From Gliomastix tumulicola (taxonomy: Eukaryota; Ascomycota; Sordariomycetes; Hypocreales; Bionectriaceae): a stretch of 64,000 nt of DNA. Positions 42,808 to 52,966 of the stretch are shown one piece after another (the first letter of the stretch is position 1; each line of letters opens with the position of its first letter). Location: NCBI GenBank assembly GCA_001599755.1, contig BCHX01000004.1, positions 3,906,001-3,970,000 of the forward strand, read 5' to 3'. Position numbers and translations under genes: made by a program. The notes below the pieces were generated by a model that was given only the letters and a program-made list of their open reading frames with translations, had not been told where the DNA came from and did not search any database.

Positions 42808-44348
42808 ATGGCATCCTCATCCCGAGCACGGGCTCTTGCAGCCCTCGCAGCCGCTCTCGCCGGTCCGTCCCTGGTCCTCTCACAATCGGTCTTCACCATC
42901 GACTCAATCAACGCCATCAAGCAGTCCTCCAGCCAGCTCGCCTGGGACATGCTGCAATACTACAGCGGCAACGAGTCCGGACAGGTCCCTGGCATCCTCC
43001 CCGGCCCTCCCCCGGCGGGTGACTACTACTGGTGGGAGGGCGGTGCGATGTGGGGGACGCTCATCGACTACTGGTACCTCACGGGCGACGACACGTACAA
43101 CGACCTGGTGATGCAGGCCATGCTCTTCCAGACGGGGCCCGATCACAACTACATGCCTCCGAACTACACGGCCTCCCTGGGGAACGACGACCAGGGCTTC
43201 TGGGGCATGTCGGCCATGACGGCTGCCGAGAACAACTTCCCCGATCCGCCGTCGACTGAGCCGCAGTGGCTGGCCCTCGCCCAGGCCGTCTTCAATACTA
43301 TGGCGAGCCCAGACCGGCACGACGACAGCTGTGGCGGCGGTCTGCGGTGGCAGATTCCCTTTTCGAATATTGGCTATAACTACAAGAACAGTGAGTCTCT
43401 ACATTGCATCCGATTGAGGAACGGCAGATACTGATCCAAGGGCCTCGCGAAATCACAGGCATCGCCAATGGCTGCTTCTTCAACATCGGAGCAAGACTGG
43501 CACGATACACCAAGAACCAGACATACGCCGACTGGGCTGAGAAGACATGGGACTGGATGCAGGCTGTCGGGTTCATGGGCACCGACAACGATGCTCTCTA
43601 CGATGGTGCGCACGTCGAGCAGAACTGCACCGACATCAACAAGGCCGAATTCTCCTACAACAATGCTGTCTTCACCTTGGGTGCCGCTCACATGTACAAC
43701 TTCGTAAGTCATCGATTACCCTCACTTGAGGTTCTTGCAAAGACTCTTCAGTAGATATACTGACATGACCGATGCAATCAGACCAACAGTGATGTTTGGA
43801 AAGGCAGGGTCGACAAACTGGTGCAGCACGGCCTCACCACGTTCTTCTACGACAACATCGCCGTCGAGCCTTCGTGCGAAGACTACAACACCTGCACGAC
43901 CGACATGCTCTCCTTCAAGGGCTACATGGCCCGCTGGTACTCGACCGTCACGAAGCTGGCCCCCTTCACCGCGGACTCCATCCTCCCCGTGCTGAAGCAG
44001 TCGGCCCAGGCGGCGGTCAACCAGTGCACCGGCGGGACCACGGGTCGGCAGTGCGGCTTCAAGTGGGCGAGCGGCAAGTTCGACGGCAGCGTGGGCGCCG
44101 GGCAGACAATGAATGTGCTGGGCGCCGTGTCGAGCCTCCTGATTGCTGATGTCGGCGGGCCCGTTGCCACGGACACTGGTGGCACGAGCAAGGGGAACCC
44201 GAACGCAGGATCCGGGTCGGGAGACGTCAATAGTAGGCATATGTCGCCCATTACGACCGGCGACAAGGCTGGAGCTGCGATCATCACTCTTCTGCTGCTG
44301 GGATCGGCCTGTGGCATGTTTGGATGGATGAGTGTCGGGCAGAGCTAA
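42808..44348 (+). CDS. GPI-type cell-wall alpha-1,6-mannanase/transglycosylase, GH76 (Dfg5/Dcw1), 464 aa
   Basis: Plasma-membrane/wall enzyme thought to attach GPI-mannoproteins to wall glucan. Exons: 42808-43390, 43459-43703, 43782-44348. A signal peptide (about residues 1-25, Ala-rich) is followed by the (alpha/alpha)6 barrel: YYWWEGGAMWGTLIDYWY (73-90), catalytic-pair Asp127-Asp128 in LGNDDQGFWGMSAMTAAE, CGGGLRWQIPF, IANGCFFNIGARLARYT and YNNAVFTLGAAHMYNF. Conserved Cys are present in NQCTGGTTGRQCGFKW. The C-terminus has a Gly/Ser/Asn-rich stretch and a hydrophobic tail (AAIITLLLLGSACGMFGWM), as expected for GPI attachment. Complete and normal length. The gene converges on thioredoxin. Confidence 0.92.
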
Positions 44349-44852
44349 GAGACCAATTGTTCCCTCTTTCCGTTCGGTTAGCTATCTCTGCTCTAGCTTT
44401 AGGGGCGTTGTTGTGTTTACTGTCTTGATTTTGGAGAATCATGGAGCGCGGTATAGTTAACTTCACTTTGCATATCAGTACGCCAGCCAGCCTTGGGCAG
44501 GCTGATGGTGCTCTTTCCCGGGTTGACGCGTGTTGCTGGCCCGATTTGGATTGTTTTGTATCTTTTCTGCTATTAAATAAAATGTTGAGATTCCAAATCA
44601 ATTTAATTCCCTACGCTATATGATATCGTAAAAGTCGTTGTTCCGCTCAAACATTTCGCAGGCTATACATGAAATGCTTCCTAGATGTCTCTCTTCTGCT
44701 AATAACCTCGACAACGGCCTAGGCAGATGATAGACAGCTAGCACTTCCTTTTTTTTTTTTTTTTTTTTGTTTCACAACCATGCCCAGTCACACGAGACGA
44801 AGCAGTCTTTTTCAATCCCAAATTCCACCCTGCATTCTAGCAATTCCATCCT
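44349..44852. other. Convergent 3' flanks of GH76 and thioredoxin genes
   Basis: AT-rich, with a 20-base T-run at 44749-44768. No gene seen; it is expected to hold both polyadenylation regions. Confidence 0.45.
44749..44768. repeat. Poly-T tract, 20 bases
   Basis: An uninterrupted T-run. Seen from the thioredoxin strand it is an A-run downstream of the stop. Confidence 0.8.
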
Positions 44853-45266
44853 TTAGGCCTCGGCGGCGGGGGGAGCGGCAGCAGCAGCAGCCTCCTCGAC
44901 CTTCTTCTTGGCCAGACCACCCAGCTTCTCGGCCGCCGCCGTCAGGCTCCGGTGGTCGGCGCCCTGGATGGCCTTCTGCCCGTTGACCATGACCTGCCGG
45001 CCGTCCTTGAAGAACATGAAGGTCGGCATGGCGCTGACGCCGTACTGGATGGCGACGTCCTTGACGTGGTCGACGTTGACCTTGGCGAAGGCCAGGGTGT
45101 CGGCGCGCCCGTGGTCCGAGGCGAGCTTCTTGTAGATGGGCGCGATGGTGCGGCAGGGCCCGCACCAGTCGGCGAAGAAGTCGATGACGACGTAGGTGGT
45201 GCTGGCGAAGAGGTCCCGGAGGTCCTGGGCGGTCTCGATGAGGTGGAGGTTGGCGTCGGTGGTCAT
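44853..45266 (-). CDS. Thioredoxin, 137 aa
   Basis: Small dithiol oxidoreductase, probably cytosolic, reducing protein disulfides with electrons from thioredoxin reductase. Single exon. The complete thioredoxin fold shows VVIDFFADWCGPCRTIAPIY with catalytic Cys35 and Cys38, VNVDHVKDVAIQYGVSAMPTF with the cis-Pro, and FFKDGRQVMVNGQ. It differs from the minimal 105-residue form by a C-terminal tail of about 30 residues, rich in Ala, Lys and Glu (AEKLGGLAKKKVEE then an Ala/Pro run), of unknown role. No targeting peptide. Codons end mostly in C/G, suggesting strong expression. Confidence 0.94.
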   Translation of the reverse strand: MTTDANLHLIETAQDLRDLFASTTYVVIDFFADWCGPCRTIAPIYKKLASDHGRADTLAFAKVNVDHVKDVAIQYGVSAMPTFMFFKDGRQVMVNGQKAIQGADHRSLTAAAEKLGGLAKKKVEEAAAAAAPPAAEA

Positions 45267-46191
45267 TGTGGCTGGCTGGCTGGCTGGCTGGCAGCGCGCG
45301 CGCGGGGCAGAGAGGGGGAGAGGTTGTGGCTGTTTGTGGTGGTTTGTTTGCTGTTGCGGGCTGGGCGCCTTGATTTCTGGGTCTTGGTTGATTTGAAGCT
45401 TGGTTGGAGCTGTAGATGGACGTGTACGACAGCAGAGGACGGCGATTGAGAGTGGGAGAGACGTCGTTTGGAGATTCTGAGGAAGACGAGGTTGACGAGG
45501 CGATGGTGGGGTTACTTGGTATTTAAATACGGCAGGCAGCTTTTTTGTCTCCTTCTGGACACTTCCATTTTGTCCGCCTTGTTTCGTCGGGTCTCATGCT
45601 GACAGATCAGCAGAACTACAGTAGCTACCCTGGAGCTTAGCCGATTGCGTGATCGGGATTTCTTGATTCCTCATCAGCCCTCCTGCATCGGAATCTCGCC
45701 AAGCCGTTCGTTCACTCGCTCTCTGAATGCCCTCACAATATACCGGTTCTGGGACTCCGCAGCCTCAAATCCTCCTGCTTGTGACTTTTTCTACTTGCGA
45801 AATGCAGACCCTTATATCCGTATCAACTATAGACGTGCCATGGATCCATCAACCGACCAGGGGCTCCCTATTTTTACCACATGAGTGAGATCCCACTAGC
45901 CTCTTCAAACCCCCATGGAACAGGGGAGGAAGCCACAATGCGAATAGCAACCAGGTTCTGGCTTACGAAGGAAGCCAGGCAATAATATCAGACTCAGGCA
46001 TGCCTGCCTGCCCTTGGCGGTGAGATAAGACCGTGAGTATTTAAATACTCTCAGCATGGAATCATGGCGCGACTTCTGTTGAACGTCCCCAAACCCGCAA
46101 CAACTGCCCCCCCCCCTGAGCAGAGAGAACCCAAACACATTTCTCGCTAGTCATTTGCTCTCGTCTCCTTTGTCGTGTGTGTGTAGAAACA
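45267..46191. other. Divergent promoter region of thioredoxin and the HET gene
   Basis: About 0.9 kb between two divergently read genes. It contains a palindromic ATTTAAAT at 45521-45528 and a C-run near 46110. No gene supported. Confidence 0.5.
45269..45293. repeat. (GGCT)n tetranucleotide repeat in the thioredoxin leader
   Basis: About six copies of GGCT immediately upstream of the thioredoxin start codon, followed at once by an alternating GC run at 45295-45304. It lies in the presumed 5' untranslated leader. Confidence 0.75.
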
Positions 46192-47946
46192 ATGATATCC
46201 GGCTCGCTCATACAACTGCTCGACCTCCTCCCTCACAAAGGCGAGGATGACGCCCCCGTCGAGTGCAAGACGAAGAGGGCCCTCCTCGAGGACGAGCCCG
46301 AGTACGAGGCGCTCTCGTACGTCTGGGGCGATCCCGCGAACCTGGGCATCGTCGACATCAACGTGGAGGGCAAGATGGTGCCCGTGACGAGCAACCTGTA
46401 CTCGGCGCTGCGCCGGCTCCGGCTCGCCGACGGGACGCGGACGCTCTGGATCGACCAGCTGTGCATCGACCAGCACAACCCCAAGGAGAAGTCGCACCAG
46501 GTGCAGCTGATGCGCGAGATCTACTCGTCCTGCCGGGCGTGCATCCTGTGGATGGGCGAGGTGCCGGACGACATCCCCGTCGCGGACGCCAAGGCCGTGC
46601 TCGACCTCATCGACTACATGGCCGCGTCGTACGAGGCGAGGGAGTCGGGCGGCGGCGTCCCGCCGTCGGAGTTGCTCGCGCGGGATCCCGCGTTCCACGG
46701 CCCGTCCAGGGCGATGGCGGCGCTGATCGGCGAGGACGAGTCGAGGCCCGAGGTCTCGTGGTGGACGCGCATCTGGACGGTGCAGGAGGCGGCCCTCCCG
46801 CCGCGCCTCGACCTGCTCTGGGGCCCGTGGTCCCTGCCCTGGGAGAGGATGATCCTCGGCTCGCGCAGCTGGACGACGGGTCCTCCGGAGGACGTCGACG
46901 CCCTGACGGAGCGTCCCGACGGTCCCTGCATGGGCAGCCTCATGGCCAAGGTCGTCTGGCTCGAGATCGCCAAGGACAGGAGCGACAGCCCGCTGTTCCT
47001 CATCTTCCGCTGGCGGTGGCGTCACGCGACAGACGCCCGCGACAAAGCGTACGCGCTGATGGGTCTCTGCGACCGCGGGAGCCTGCCCGCCGTGGAGCAG
47101 TGCAGCTACGACATCTCGCCCAGCCGCGCCTTCTGCTGCCTCACGACCGACCTCATCCTGTCCGAGGAGTCGCTCACGCCGCTCATCGCCGACCCGAGGC
47201 TGGAGCCCGAGATCGCGACGCCGGGCCTGCCGCGCTGGGCTTGGGATGTGAAGCAGCACTCGCACTTCAACACCGACTGGTTCCACGTCTATGCCTACGA
47301 CTCCTACATCGCCCACGGCGACAGGGATCTCGACCTCGACGCCTTTCGCGAGCGCATGCTCGAGGAACCAGAGGTGCTCCGTGTTCCCGGCGCCCGCGCA
47401 GACGTCGTCGCACGCGTCGGCGAGCCCATGGTCCACGACAAGCGGCAGCCCATGGACGACGAGCGGTTCATCGAGCGCCTCAACGAGTGGGAGGTGCTCG
47501 GCCGCAAGCACGCGTCGCAGCGGCACACGTACTGGGAGGCGTTTGGGCGGACGCTCATGGGCGACCTGATGCACGACGGGGAGCAGTGGGTGGAGCGGCG
47601 GGCGACGACGGAAGACGTGCACGAGGTGTACAGCTTCCTGGGCGACGATGGCGGGGACGATGTCCGGTTCACGGTCAAGATGATGACGGCGAACCAGGTC
47701 TTCTTCGTGACGGAGACGGGGATGCTGGGGCTGGGCCACCCGGACACGAAGCCTGGTGACGAGGTCTGGGTGCTCAACGGGGGGAAAGTGCCGTTCACGC
47801 TGACGCCACGGAAGACTGAGGGACGGGAGGGAGAGCCAGAGGACTATGACTTTGGGGGCGCATGTTATGTGCACGGGCTGATGAACGGTGAGCTGTATTA
47901 CTGGGACGATGAGGCGCCTGAGGATAGACTACTGCGAATACACTGA
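46192..47946 (+). CDS. HET-domain (heterokaryon incompatibility-type) protein, 584 aa
   Basis: Member of the fungal HET family, some of whose members trigger cell death when unlike strains fuse; the role of this one is unknown. Single exon. The ATG at 46192 is the first in frame; the open frame before it starts only with GTG. The HET domain (about residues 35-170) shows its standard blocks: EYEALSYVWGDP (37-48), LYSALRRLRLADGTRTLWID with the following QLCIDQHNPKEKSHQVQLM, and IYSSCRACILWMGEV. WWTRIWTVQEAALPPRLDLLWG lies further on. The C-terminal half (DARDKAYALMGL, then a region ending in a Gly/Asp-rich segment) fits the usual family tail. No membrane span or signal peptide. The nearby NACHT protein (about 5 kb upstream) is a possible functional neighbour, which is inference. 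Confidence 0.9.
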   Translation: MISGSLIQLLDLLPHKGEDDAPVECKTKRALLEDEPEYEALSYVWGDPANLGIVDINVEGKMVPVTSNLYSALRRLRLADGTRTLWIDQLCIDQHNPKEKSHQVQLMREIYSSCRACILWMGEVPDDIPVADAKAVLDLIDYMAASYEARESGGGVPPSELLARDPAFHGPSRAMAALIGEDESRPEVSWWTRIWTVQEAALPPRLDLLWGPWSLPWERMILGSRSWTTGPPEDVDALTERPDGPCMGSLMAKVVWLEIAKDRSDSPLFLIFRWRWRHATDARDKAYALMGLCDRGSLPAVEQCSYDISPSRAFCCLTTDLILSEESLTPLIADPRLEPEIATPGLPRWAWDVKQHSHFNTDWFHVYAYDSYIAHGDRDLDLDAFRERMLEEPEVLRVPGARADVVARVGEPMVHDKRQPMDDERFIERLNEWEVLGRKHASQRHTYWEAFGRTLMGDLMHDGEQWVERRATTEDVHEVYSFLGDDGGDDVRFTVKMMTANQVFFVTETGMLGLGHPDTKPGDEVWVLNGGKVPFTLTPRKTEGREGEPEDYDFGGACYVHGLMNGELYYWDDEAPEDRLLRIH

Positions 47947-48369
47947 GAACTGCTGGACATTTTCACTTCTTATGTCTCGGTTACTTGCATTCCTCTTGCG
48001 AAGTGTGAGGTTGAGTCCGGCCCTAGCTGGGTGTTAGACTCTGACCATGCCCCTTTTCTCTTATCTACCTAGTGCTGTCCACTGCTACGACCATTCCCTT
48101 CTTTTCATTTTCCTTATTGATACCCAGAGACGGTTTGGCGTTCCCCTCACGCTGTGCTTGGCTACAGCCCGAGACACTCACGTCTCTCCTGCCGGTCCGT
48201 GCTGGCTGGAGTATTCACACAACATGACGCCTGGCTTGTGACTCTCAAGGGCCGAATGGAAGAATGTATGCTGAACTAGATGGTAATGGGGAGCAATAAA
48301 TGTACGAATGAAAGGCTCGCAGGGATGGTGTATAGCAACGCCTTTCTCACACTTCCCCCTCAGTCAACC
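47947..48369. other. Intergenic: HET 3' flank / GT34 promoter
   Basis: No gene. Two in-frame ATG codons at 48280 and 48286 extend the GT34 frame upstream and may be leader sequence or an alternative start. Confidence 0.4.
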
Positions 48370-49395
48370 ATGTCGGTGAAGTGGTGGTATATGAGGCCAT
48401 GTGTCGCCTTCATGGTCACCCTCATCTTCTTCAAATTCGCCGTGCTCTCATTCTGGCTCGGCCACAAAGGCCAGAACTTCCTCTTCTCCAACGACCGCAC
48501 CCACGGCCTGCAGTACCACGGCGACGACTCCTGTTACGATGTGCCCGACGACTCCCTCGTCCGCCTCGCAGACAGCATACACACCAGCTGCGCACACTCA
48601 CCATCCCCGCTGACCGCCCAGTCCGGCGCCCGCCTCGGCAAGCTCATGGTGCACGTCGGCGCCGACTCGGCCCTCTACAACCCGGCCATCCGCTCGCACC
48701 ACCTGCACGCCCTCGTCCACGGCATGCCGCCCGTGTCCATCCTGTGCTCCCCGGCCGTGGAGGGCATGTGGAACAAGCCGGCCTTTGTGCTCTCGGTGCT
48801 CCTGTCCGAGATGGTCAAGCCCGCGGGCGAGCGGCTCGAGTGGCTCATGTGGACGGACAGGGACTCCCTCGTGCTCGACCACTGCCGCAACCCGGCGGAC
48901 TTCCTCCCGCCGGGGCTGGGGCTGGGGCACGCGAGGGTGAATCTCGTGGCGACGAGGGACTTCAACGGGCTGAACGATGGCGTATACTTTGTCCGTGTGA
49001 GCGAATGGGCCATCGACCTGTTCACCGACATCCTCGCCTTCCGGCGCTTCCGCCCGGAGGTCCATCTGCAGTTCGTCCACCAGAGCGTCATGGAGAAGCT
49101 GCTGCGTGAGGATCGGTACCGTGCCGCCGTGCGGTACGTCCCGCAGTACTGGTTCAATGCATATCCGCTGGGAGGCTCGGACGACTTCGAGACGCGGACG
49201 GACACGGCTGGGATGTCGGCTGAGAGAGCGAGGAGGGGGGACTTTATTGTGCATTTCGCCGGAGACGGGGACAAGAAGGCGTGGATCGACTCGTGGGATG
49301 ACATGGTGAGGAGGATGGGGAATGTGTGGCAGTCGGGGACGTGGCAGAGGAACACGACGGGGGAGATAGAGCGCTTCTGGGCAAATCATCACTAA
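48370..49395 (+). CDS. Golgi glycosyltransferase, GT34 (Gma12/Mnn10/Mnn11-type), 341 aa
   Basis: Probable type II Golgi membrane protein adding hexose (galactose or mannose) to glycan chains. Single exon. A short cytosolic tail MSVKWWYMRP is followed by the anchor CVAFMVTLIFFKFAVLSFWL (about 11-30). A lumenal stem with HTSCAHSPSPLT leads to the catalytic domain: GKLMVHVGADSALYNPAI, LEWLMWTDRDSLVLD with the DxD-type metal site DRD, RVNLVATRDFNGLNDGVYFV, QFVHQSVMEKLL and DFIVHFAGDGDKKAW. This order matches GT34. The product is on the short side, and the ATG at 48280 (30 residues longer) cannot be excluded, but the later ATG gives the more usual short cytosolic tail. Sugar specificity is not readable. 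Confidence 0.86.
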   Translation: MSVKWWYMRPCVAFMVTLIFFKFAVLSFWLGHKGQNFLFSNDRTHGLQYHGDDSCYDVPDDSLVRLADSIHTSCAHSPSPLTAQSGARLGKLMVHVGADSALYNPAIRSHHLHALVHGMPPVSILCSPAVEGMWNKPAFVLSVLLSEMVKPAGERLEWLMWTDRDSLVLDHCRNPADFLPPGLGLGHARVNLVATRDFNGLNDGVYFVRVSEWAIDLFTDILAFRRFRPEVHLQFVHQSVMEKLLREDRYRAAVRYVPQYWFNAYPLGGSDDFETRTDTAGMSAERARRGDFIVHFAGDGDKKAWIDSWDDMVRRMGNVWQSGTWQRNTTGEIERFWANHH

Positions 49396-49520
49396 TTTGC
49401 ATATAGCAATATTATATACTACTACACAGATGTGACTCCTTTGCAGTTCGTTTGTCTCATGGTCATTCTGCTACACACCCTCATAATTCTGTCGTCAAAG
49501 TGTTCATAAAAAAAAGCTCA

Positions 49521-50234
49521 TCAAACCGTCAGCAGCTGCTCGTAGAACCCCTGAATCTGGTTCACGGGGTCGCGCAGGTGAATCTCCAGGATCCAGTGCC
49601 GCCGCTGCCCATCCTTGCCCTCGCCGTCCAGCGCCGTCTCGCTCCCCTCGGCAATATACAGCGCCAGCTTGTCCCTGGGGATACGCTCGTGCGGGAACGA
49701 CCCGACGATGTGCCCGGCAATCGGCGCCGCAAACTCCCACCCGTCCTTCTCCGCCTCCCCCTTCGCAATCGCATACAGCTCCTGCGCCGTCATGCCCGGC
49801 CGCTCGGCGTACAGCGCCTTGACGCGCAGCCACATGGGCTCGAGCGCATCCCGCAGCCTCGTCTTGCTCTCCCTCAGCTCGCTGCCGCCCTCCAGGACGT
49901 ACGTGCGCCCAAAGTCGGCCTCCCAGTCCTCGAAGACGGGGCCCAGGTCGACGACGAGGATGTCGCCCTCCTGGATCACGCGGTCCGGCGGGTTGTCGCT
50001 GAAGGGCGCGAGGGTGTTGGGCCCGCTGCGCACGACGCGCTTGTGCCAGTGCGTGCGCACCGCGTGCCGCTTCTCGCCCAGCGCGTGGATCTCGTCGTTG
50101 AGCGTCTTCTCCGAGATGCCGGGCCGGATGAGGTCGCGCTCGATCTCGTCGAACAGCGAGACGGCCTTGTTCTGCGCGTCGAGGAGGGACGCGCCGCGCT
50201 CCTGGAACTGCATGTCTTTGGTGGTGGACGTCAT
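49521..50234 (-). CDS. M24-family metallopeptidase-like protein (pita-bread fold), 237 aa
   Basis: Likely dimetal enzyme of the methionine aminopeptidase/Xaa-Pro peptidase fold; substrate unknown. Single exon. All five expected metal ligands can be seen: Asp in ILVVDLGP, Asp in EADFGRTYVLE, His in PIAGHIVGSFPHE, Glu in HWILEIHLRDP and Glu in the final GFYEQLLTV. The N-terminal creatinase-like half is absent, as in the short prokaryote-like members of this family. The open frame extends upstream to 50324 only with a GTG, so the ATG at 50234 is used; a TATA box lies at a normal distance upstream. No signal peptide. It converges on the GT34 gene with about 125 bases between stops. Confidence 0.86.
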   Translation of the reverse strand: MTSTTKDMQFQERGASLLDAQNKAVSLFDEIERDLIRPGISEKTLNDEIHALGEKRHAVRTHWHKRVVRSGPNTLAPFSDNPPDRVIQEGDILVVDLGPVFEDWEADFGRTYVLEGGSELRESKTRLRDALEPMWLRVKALYAERPGMTAQELYAIAKGEAEKDGWEFAAPIAGHIVGSFPHERIPRDKLALYIAEGSETALDGEGKDGQRRHWILEIHLRDPVNQIQGFYEQLLTV

Positions 50235-50660
50235 GGCTGGTGATGATAACTTGGGCTCTGCTCTGGGTTTGAAGTTGGAATGCGATGATGCTGATGGAGG
50301 ATGGAGAATAGAGAGTTGACTCACGAGTTCCCTCGGCCTTTTTTTATATCTCGGCTTGTACGCCCTGTAAGGGTGGAGTACTTAATAAAGTAATAGTAAT
50401 ACGCTATATCCCATGCAGTATATATAGGCGATCCCAACTCCGGACCATCAGCACAACTGCCTCACTCAGATGTAACGTCACGGATAGGATATTCGCAAGA
50501 GTTACCAAGATGGCCATTTAGTAGCCTATCTGGCCTGCCAATACCACTTGGGCATCTCGTATGTGCACAAAATGCGAGCAATATACAACGAATAAAACGT
50601 CATGGTCATGTCTTTCTGACACTGCTTCCACCCGAATACCTCCCCCAACTGCTCAGACCT
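50235..50660. other. Intergenic: M24 promoter / pectate lyase 3' flank
   Basis: No gene. Apart from the TATA box it is AT-rich with nothing recognisable. Confidence 0.45.
50339..50348 (-). promoter_or_regulatory. TATA box of the M24 gene
   Basis: TATAAAAAAA on the minus strand, 105-114 bases upstream of the start codon. Confidence 0.45.
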
Positions 50661-51617
50661 TTAGCAGGCACCGGCCTTGTCCCCAGGACCGTCGTACAGC
50701 TGGCAGGCGGGCTCGTGATCCGTGCAGATGTTGGTGAGAGTGGCCTCGTCGCCCGACTCGATGTTGATGCCAACGACCTCTCCTCCTCCAGTGGCCGTGA
50801 CGCCGCTCACGGTGACAGTCCTCTTGCACATTTCACACTGAAAAAATCATGTTAATTGAGTGTAATTTCAACAGTAAGACCCTGCGATGGTGTTGGGAGT
50901 CCGTCAACTTACAGTTCCGCAAGACCGGTAGACCTTGCCGTAGTCCTCGGCGTAGAACTGGAGGAAATGTCAGTCATCACACTCCAAGAAGTTACAGAGA
51001 TCTTGTAAAAGGAAATCAAGAGACTGCTAATAAGACTTACGTCCTGGATGTTGACCGTTCCGCAGCCGTTGTGCTGGATAATCTTGTCCTGGGCGGCAAA
51101 AGCACCACCTCCGATGATGTTGGTCACAGCACCAGCAGGATCCTCCTTCTGTTACACGATGATCATCAGCTCTATCCTCGCCCAAAGAGGGGGGAAAACA
51201 TTGAGGTCCTCCCCCAAAGAAGGGAAAGAAATTGGAGGATTTGTTGTCGCTTACGATAGAGATGGCGTCCTCGCAGACATCCTCAAACCACACATTCTCG
51301 ATAGTGCAGCCGCCGCCGAGACAGTAGACGCCCTCGGCCTGGTTCTTCCCGATGATGACGTTCCGCAGCGTCGCCCCGGCGCGCAGGATGAAGACGGTGT
51401 CGGCCTGGCCTCCTTCCTCCTGCTCGTTGCAGGCGCCCTCGCCGCGGTCGTAGAGCGCCCCCTCGCCGTCAAAGACGTCGCCCTCGGCGACCTCGATGGG
51501 CTCCGAGTTGGAGTAGCTGGCGCTCGGGCTGGGCATGTTGTTGCTGCCGTTGCAGGCGAGGGCTGCGGGGAGGCTGAGGGCCAGGGAGGCGAGGAGGACT
51601 TTTGAGTAGGAAGGCAT
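50661..51617 (-). CDS. Secreted pectate lyase, PL3, 230 aa, 4 exons
   Basis: Cleaves de-esterified pectin by calcium-dependent beta-elimination. Exons: 51617-51255, 51148-51041, 50957-50913 (only 45 bases, 15 codons) and 50837-50661. A signal peptide (about 1-21, SKVLLASLALSLPAALAC) leads to a small right-handed beta-helix: PIEVAEGDVFDGEGALYDRG, VFILRAGATLRNVIIGKNQA, GVYCLGGGCTIENVWFEDVC and EDAISI-KEDPAGAVTNIIGGGA across intron 1. GCGTVNIQD-FYAEDYGKVYRSCGT spans introns 2 and 3. The numerous Cys (C22, then pairs in the helix turns and CEMCKRTV, ICTDHEPAC, GAC) fit the disulfide-rich PL3 fold. Length is normal for the family. Such genes are typical of plant-associated fungi. Confidence 0.92.
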
Positions 51618-52966
51618 TGTGAGTGGCTGGTGAGGGAAGGCAAGGTAAGGGCTGAGGCGGCTGGATGTTCGTCGTCTGCGAATGCGTTGCTTGGATGATG
51701 TTGAGCACCAGGAGACGGCAAGTTACGTCCTTTTATAGAAGCATCGATGCGACGGCTGGCATTTACCTTCAAGCTACCATCGTAGATCTTTGGCTTGGCT
51801 AAAACATGTTTTCTGTCTCTGAGTCGTGGATAAAATCGCCATTTGTGCTCCAGCTTCTCATCCCCTGGTCAAACCATGACGACGATCCTTACAGGTTATG
51901 TCAGTGAGGCTGCCTCCGTGACCAAACAGGCCATGACTTCAGAACATTGGGCATTTGCACCACAGGCAGTAGGCTCGTATCGAGGTGTTCTCCGTCTCAA
52001 AAGGCCATAGGCCCGCATGAAACGAGGGCTGTTGGAAAGGGGCATTGATCTGCAGGGCATCCGTGTCAGGCTCGGGCTATCGTGCCCCGGGACGTGACAA
52101 GCAGGCTAGCTTTTTCCCCTCCGCTGCGAGCGACTAGAAACAGTGTGCGTTAAGCATAAACGGCCAAGAGAAGTGGAATCCGGGGTGCAGGTCATATTTT
52201 CTGTCTACCTCGGGAGCTTGATGCTTCCTCCCGCAACGGCGGTCTGGCTGTGCTCTGTTCCTCTATTGGCACAAGCCCAGGCATCACCTGACCTCTGCCC
52301 AAGGTTTCGACCTTAATGATCCTCCTCTTTACAGTAACTTTGCAGAATGCCTATATCCAAAAGTCGAGTGTTCTTCCTGCTGTGCGGCCACTGCATGAAA
52401 CAAGTTTGGAAACCTCTTGGCCGATCGCGGCCGTTTCAAAGGCCGGCCAAATCATCAATCCGCAGCAAGTCTCACACTGTGAATGGTAAAAGCACGCCAC
52501 TTCTCTACTCGTATTGAGAATGGTTCGGCATCTCGCGCGGGAACGCTACTCTTCCGTCGGTAGTTGACCCTGTTCTGCTGCGGCTTGTCGGGCTTGGCTG
52601 GCGCACATCCTTTCCCGTCGGAGGGGATACAGCTCGCGACTGGGGAAGTGAAATAAATTAACACCCCAATGTGCTCCAGGGAAGACCACTGATGCTTCTT
52701 GAGCTCTTGACCCCCCTCAAGTTGACATTCAATTGGGGAGGCGTTGCATCCCTCTCGACCATAAGTCAGAGAGCATGGAAGAACATCCTGCCCAGAAATC
52801 CCACCAATGATGCGAGATCGATCTGCGACGCCTCAGCCTTCAAGTTTCAACATCTGTATCCTCCGGCCGGAGAAACAAAGGTGATCATCACCTGGCAAAT
52901 CTTGGACGACTGAAAGGGGGGGATCATTTCGACCAATACTCATCTGATAGAAAGAGCTGTCATTAC
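51618..52966. other. Long upstream region of the pectate lyase gene
   Basis: About 1.3 kb with no supported gene. Frames at 52455-52664 (minus) and 52671-52913 (plus) are short and lack domains. It may hold distal control sites for the lyase, but I cannot name any. Confidence 0.4.
51731..51737 (-). promoter_or_regulatory. TATA box of the pectate lyase gene
   Basis: TATAAAA on the minus strand, 114-120 bases upstream of the start codon. Confidence 0.5.

Noticed and set aside
46147..47874. 575-codon minus-strand ORF
   Set aside because: Antisense shadow of the HET gene, rich in Arg/Val/His/Leu with no motif; the HET frame has clear family blocks.
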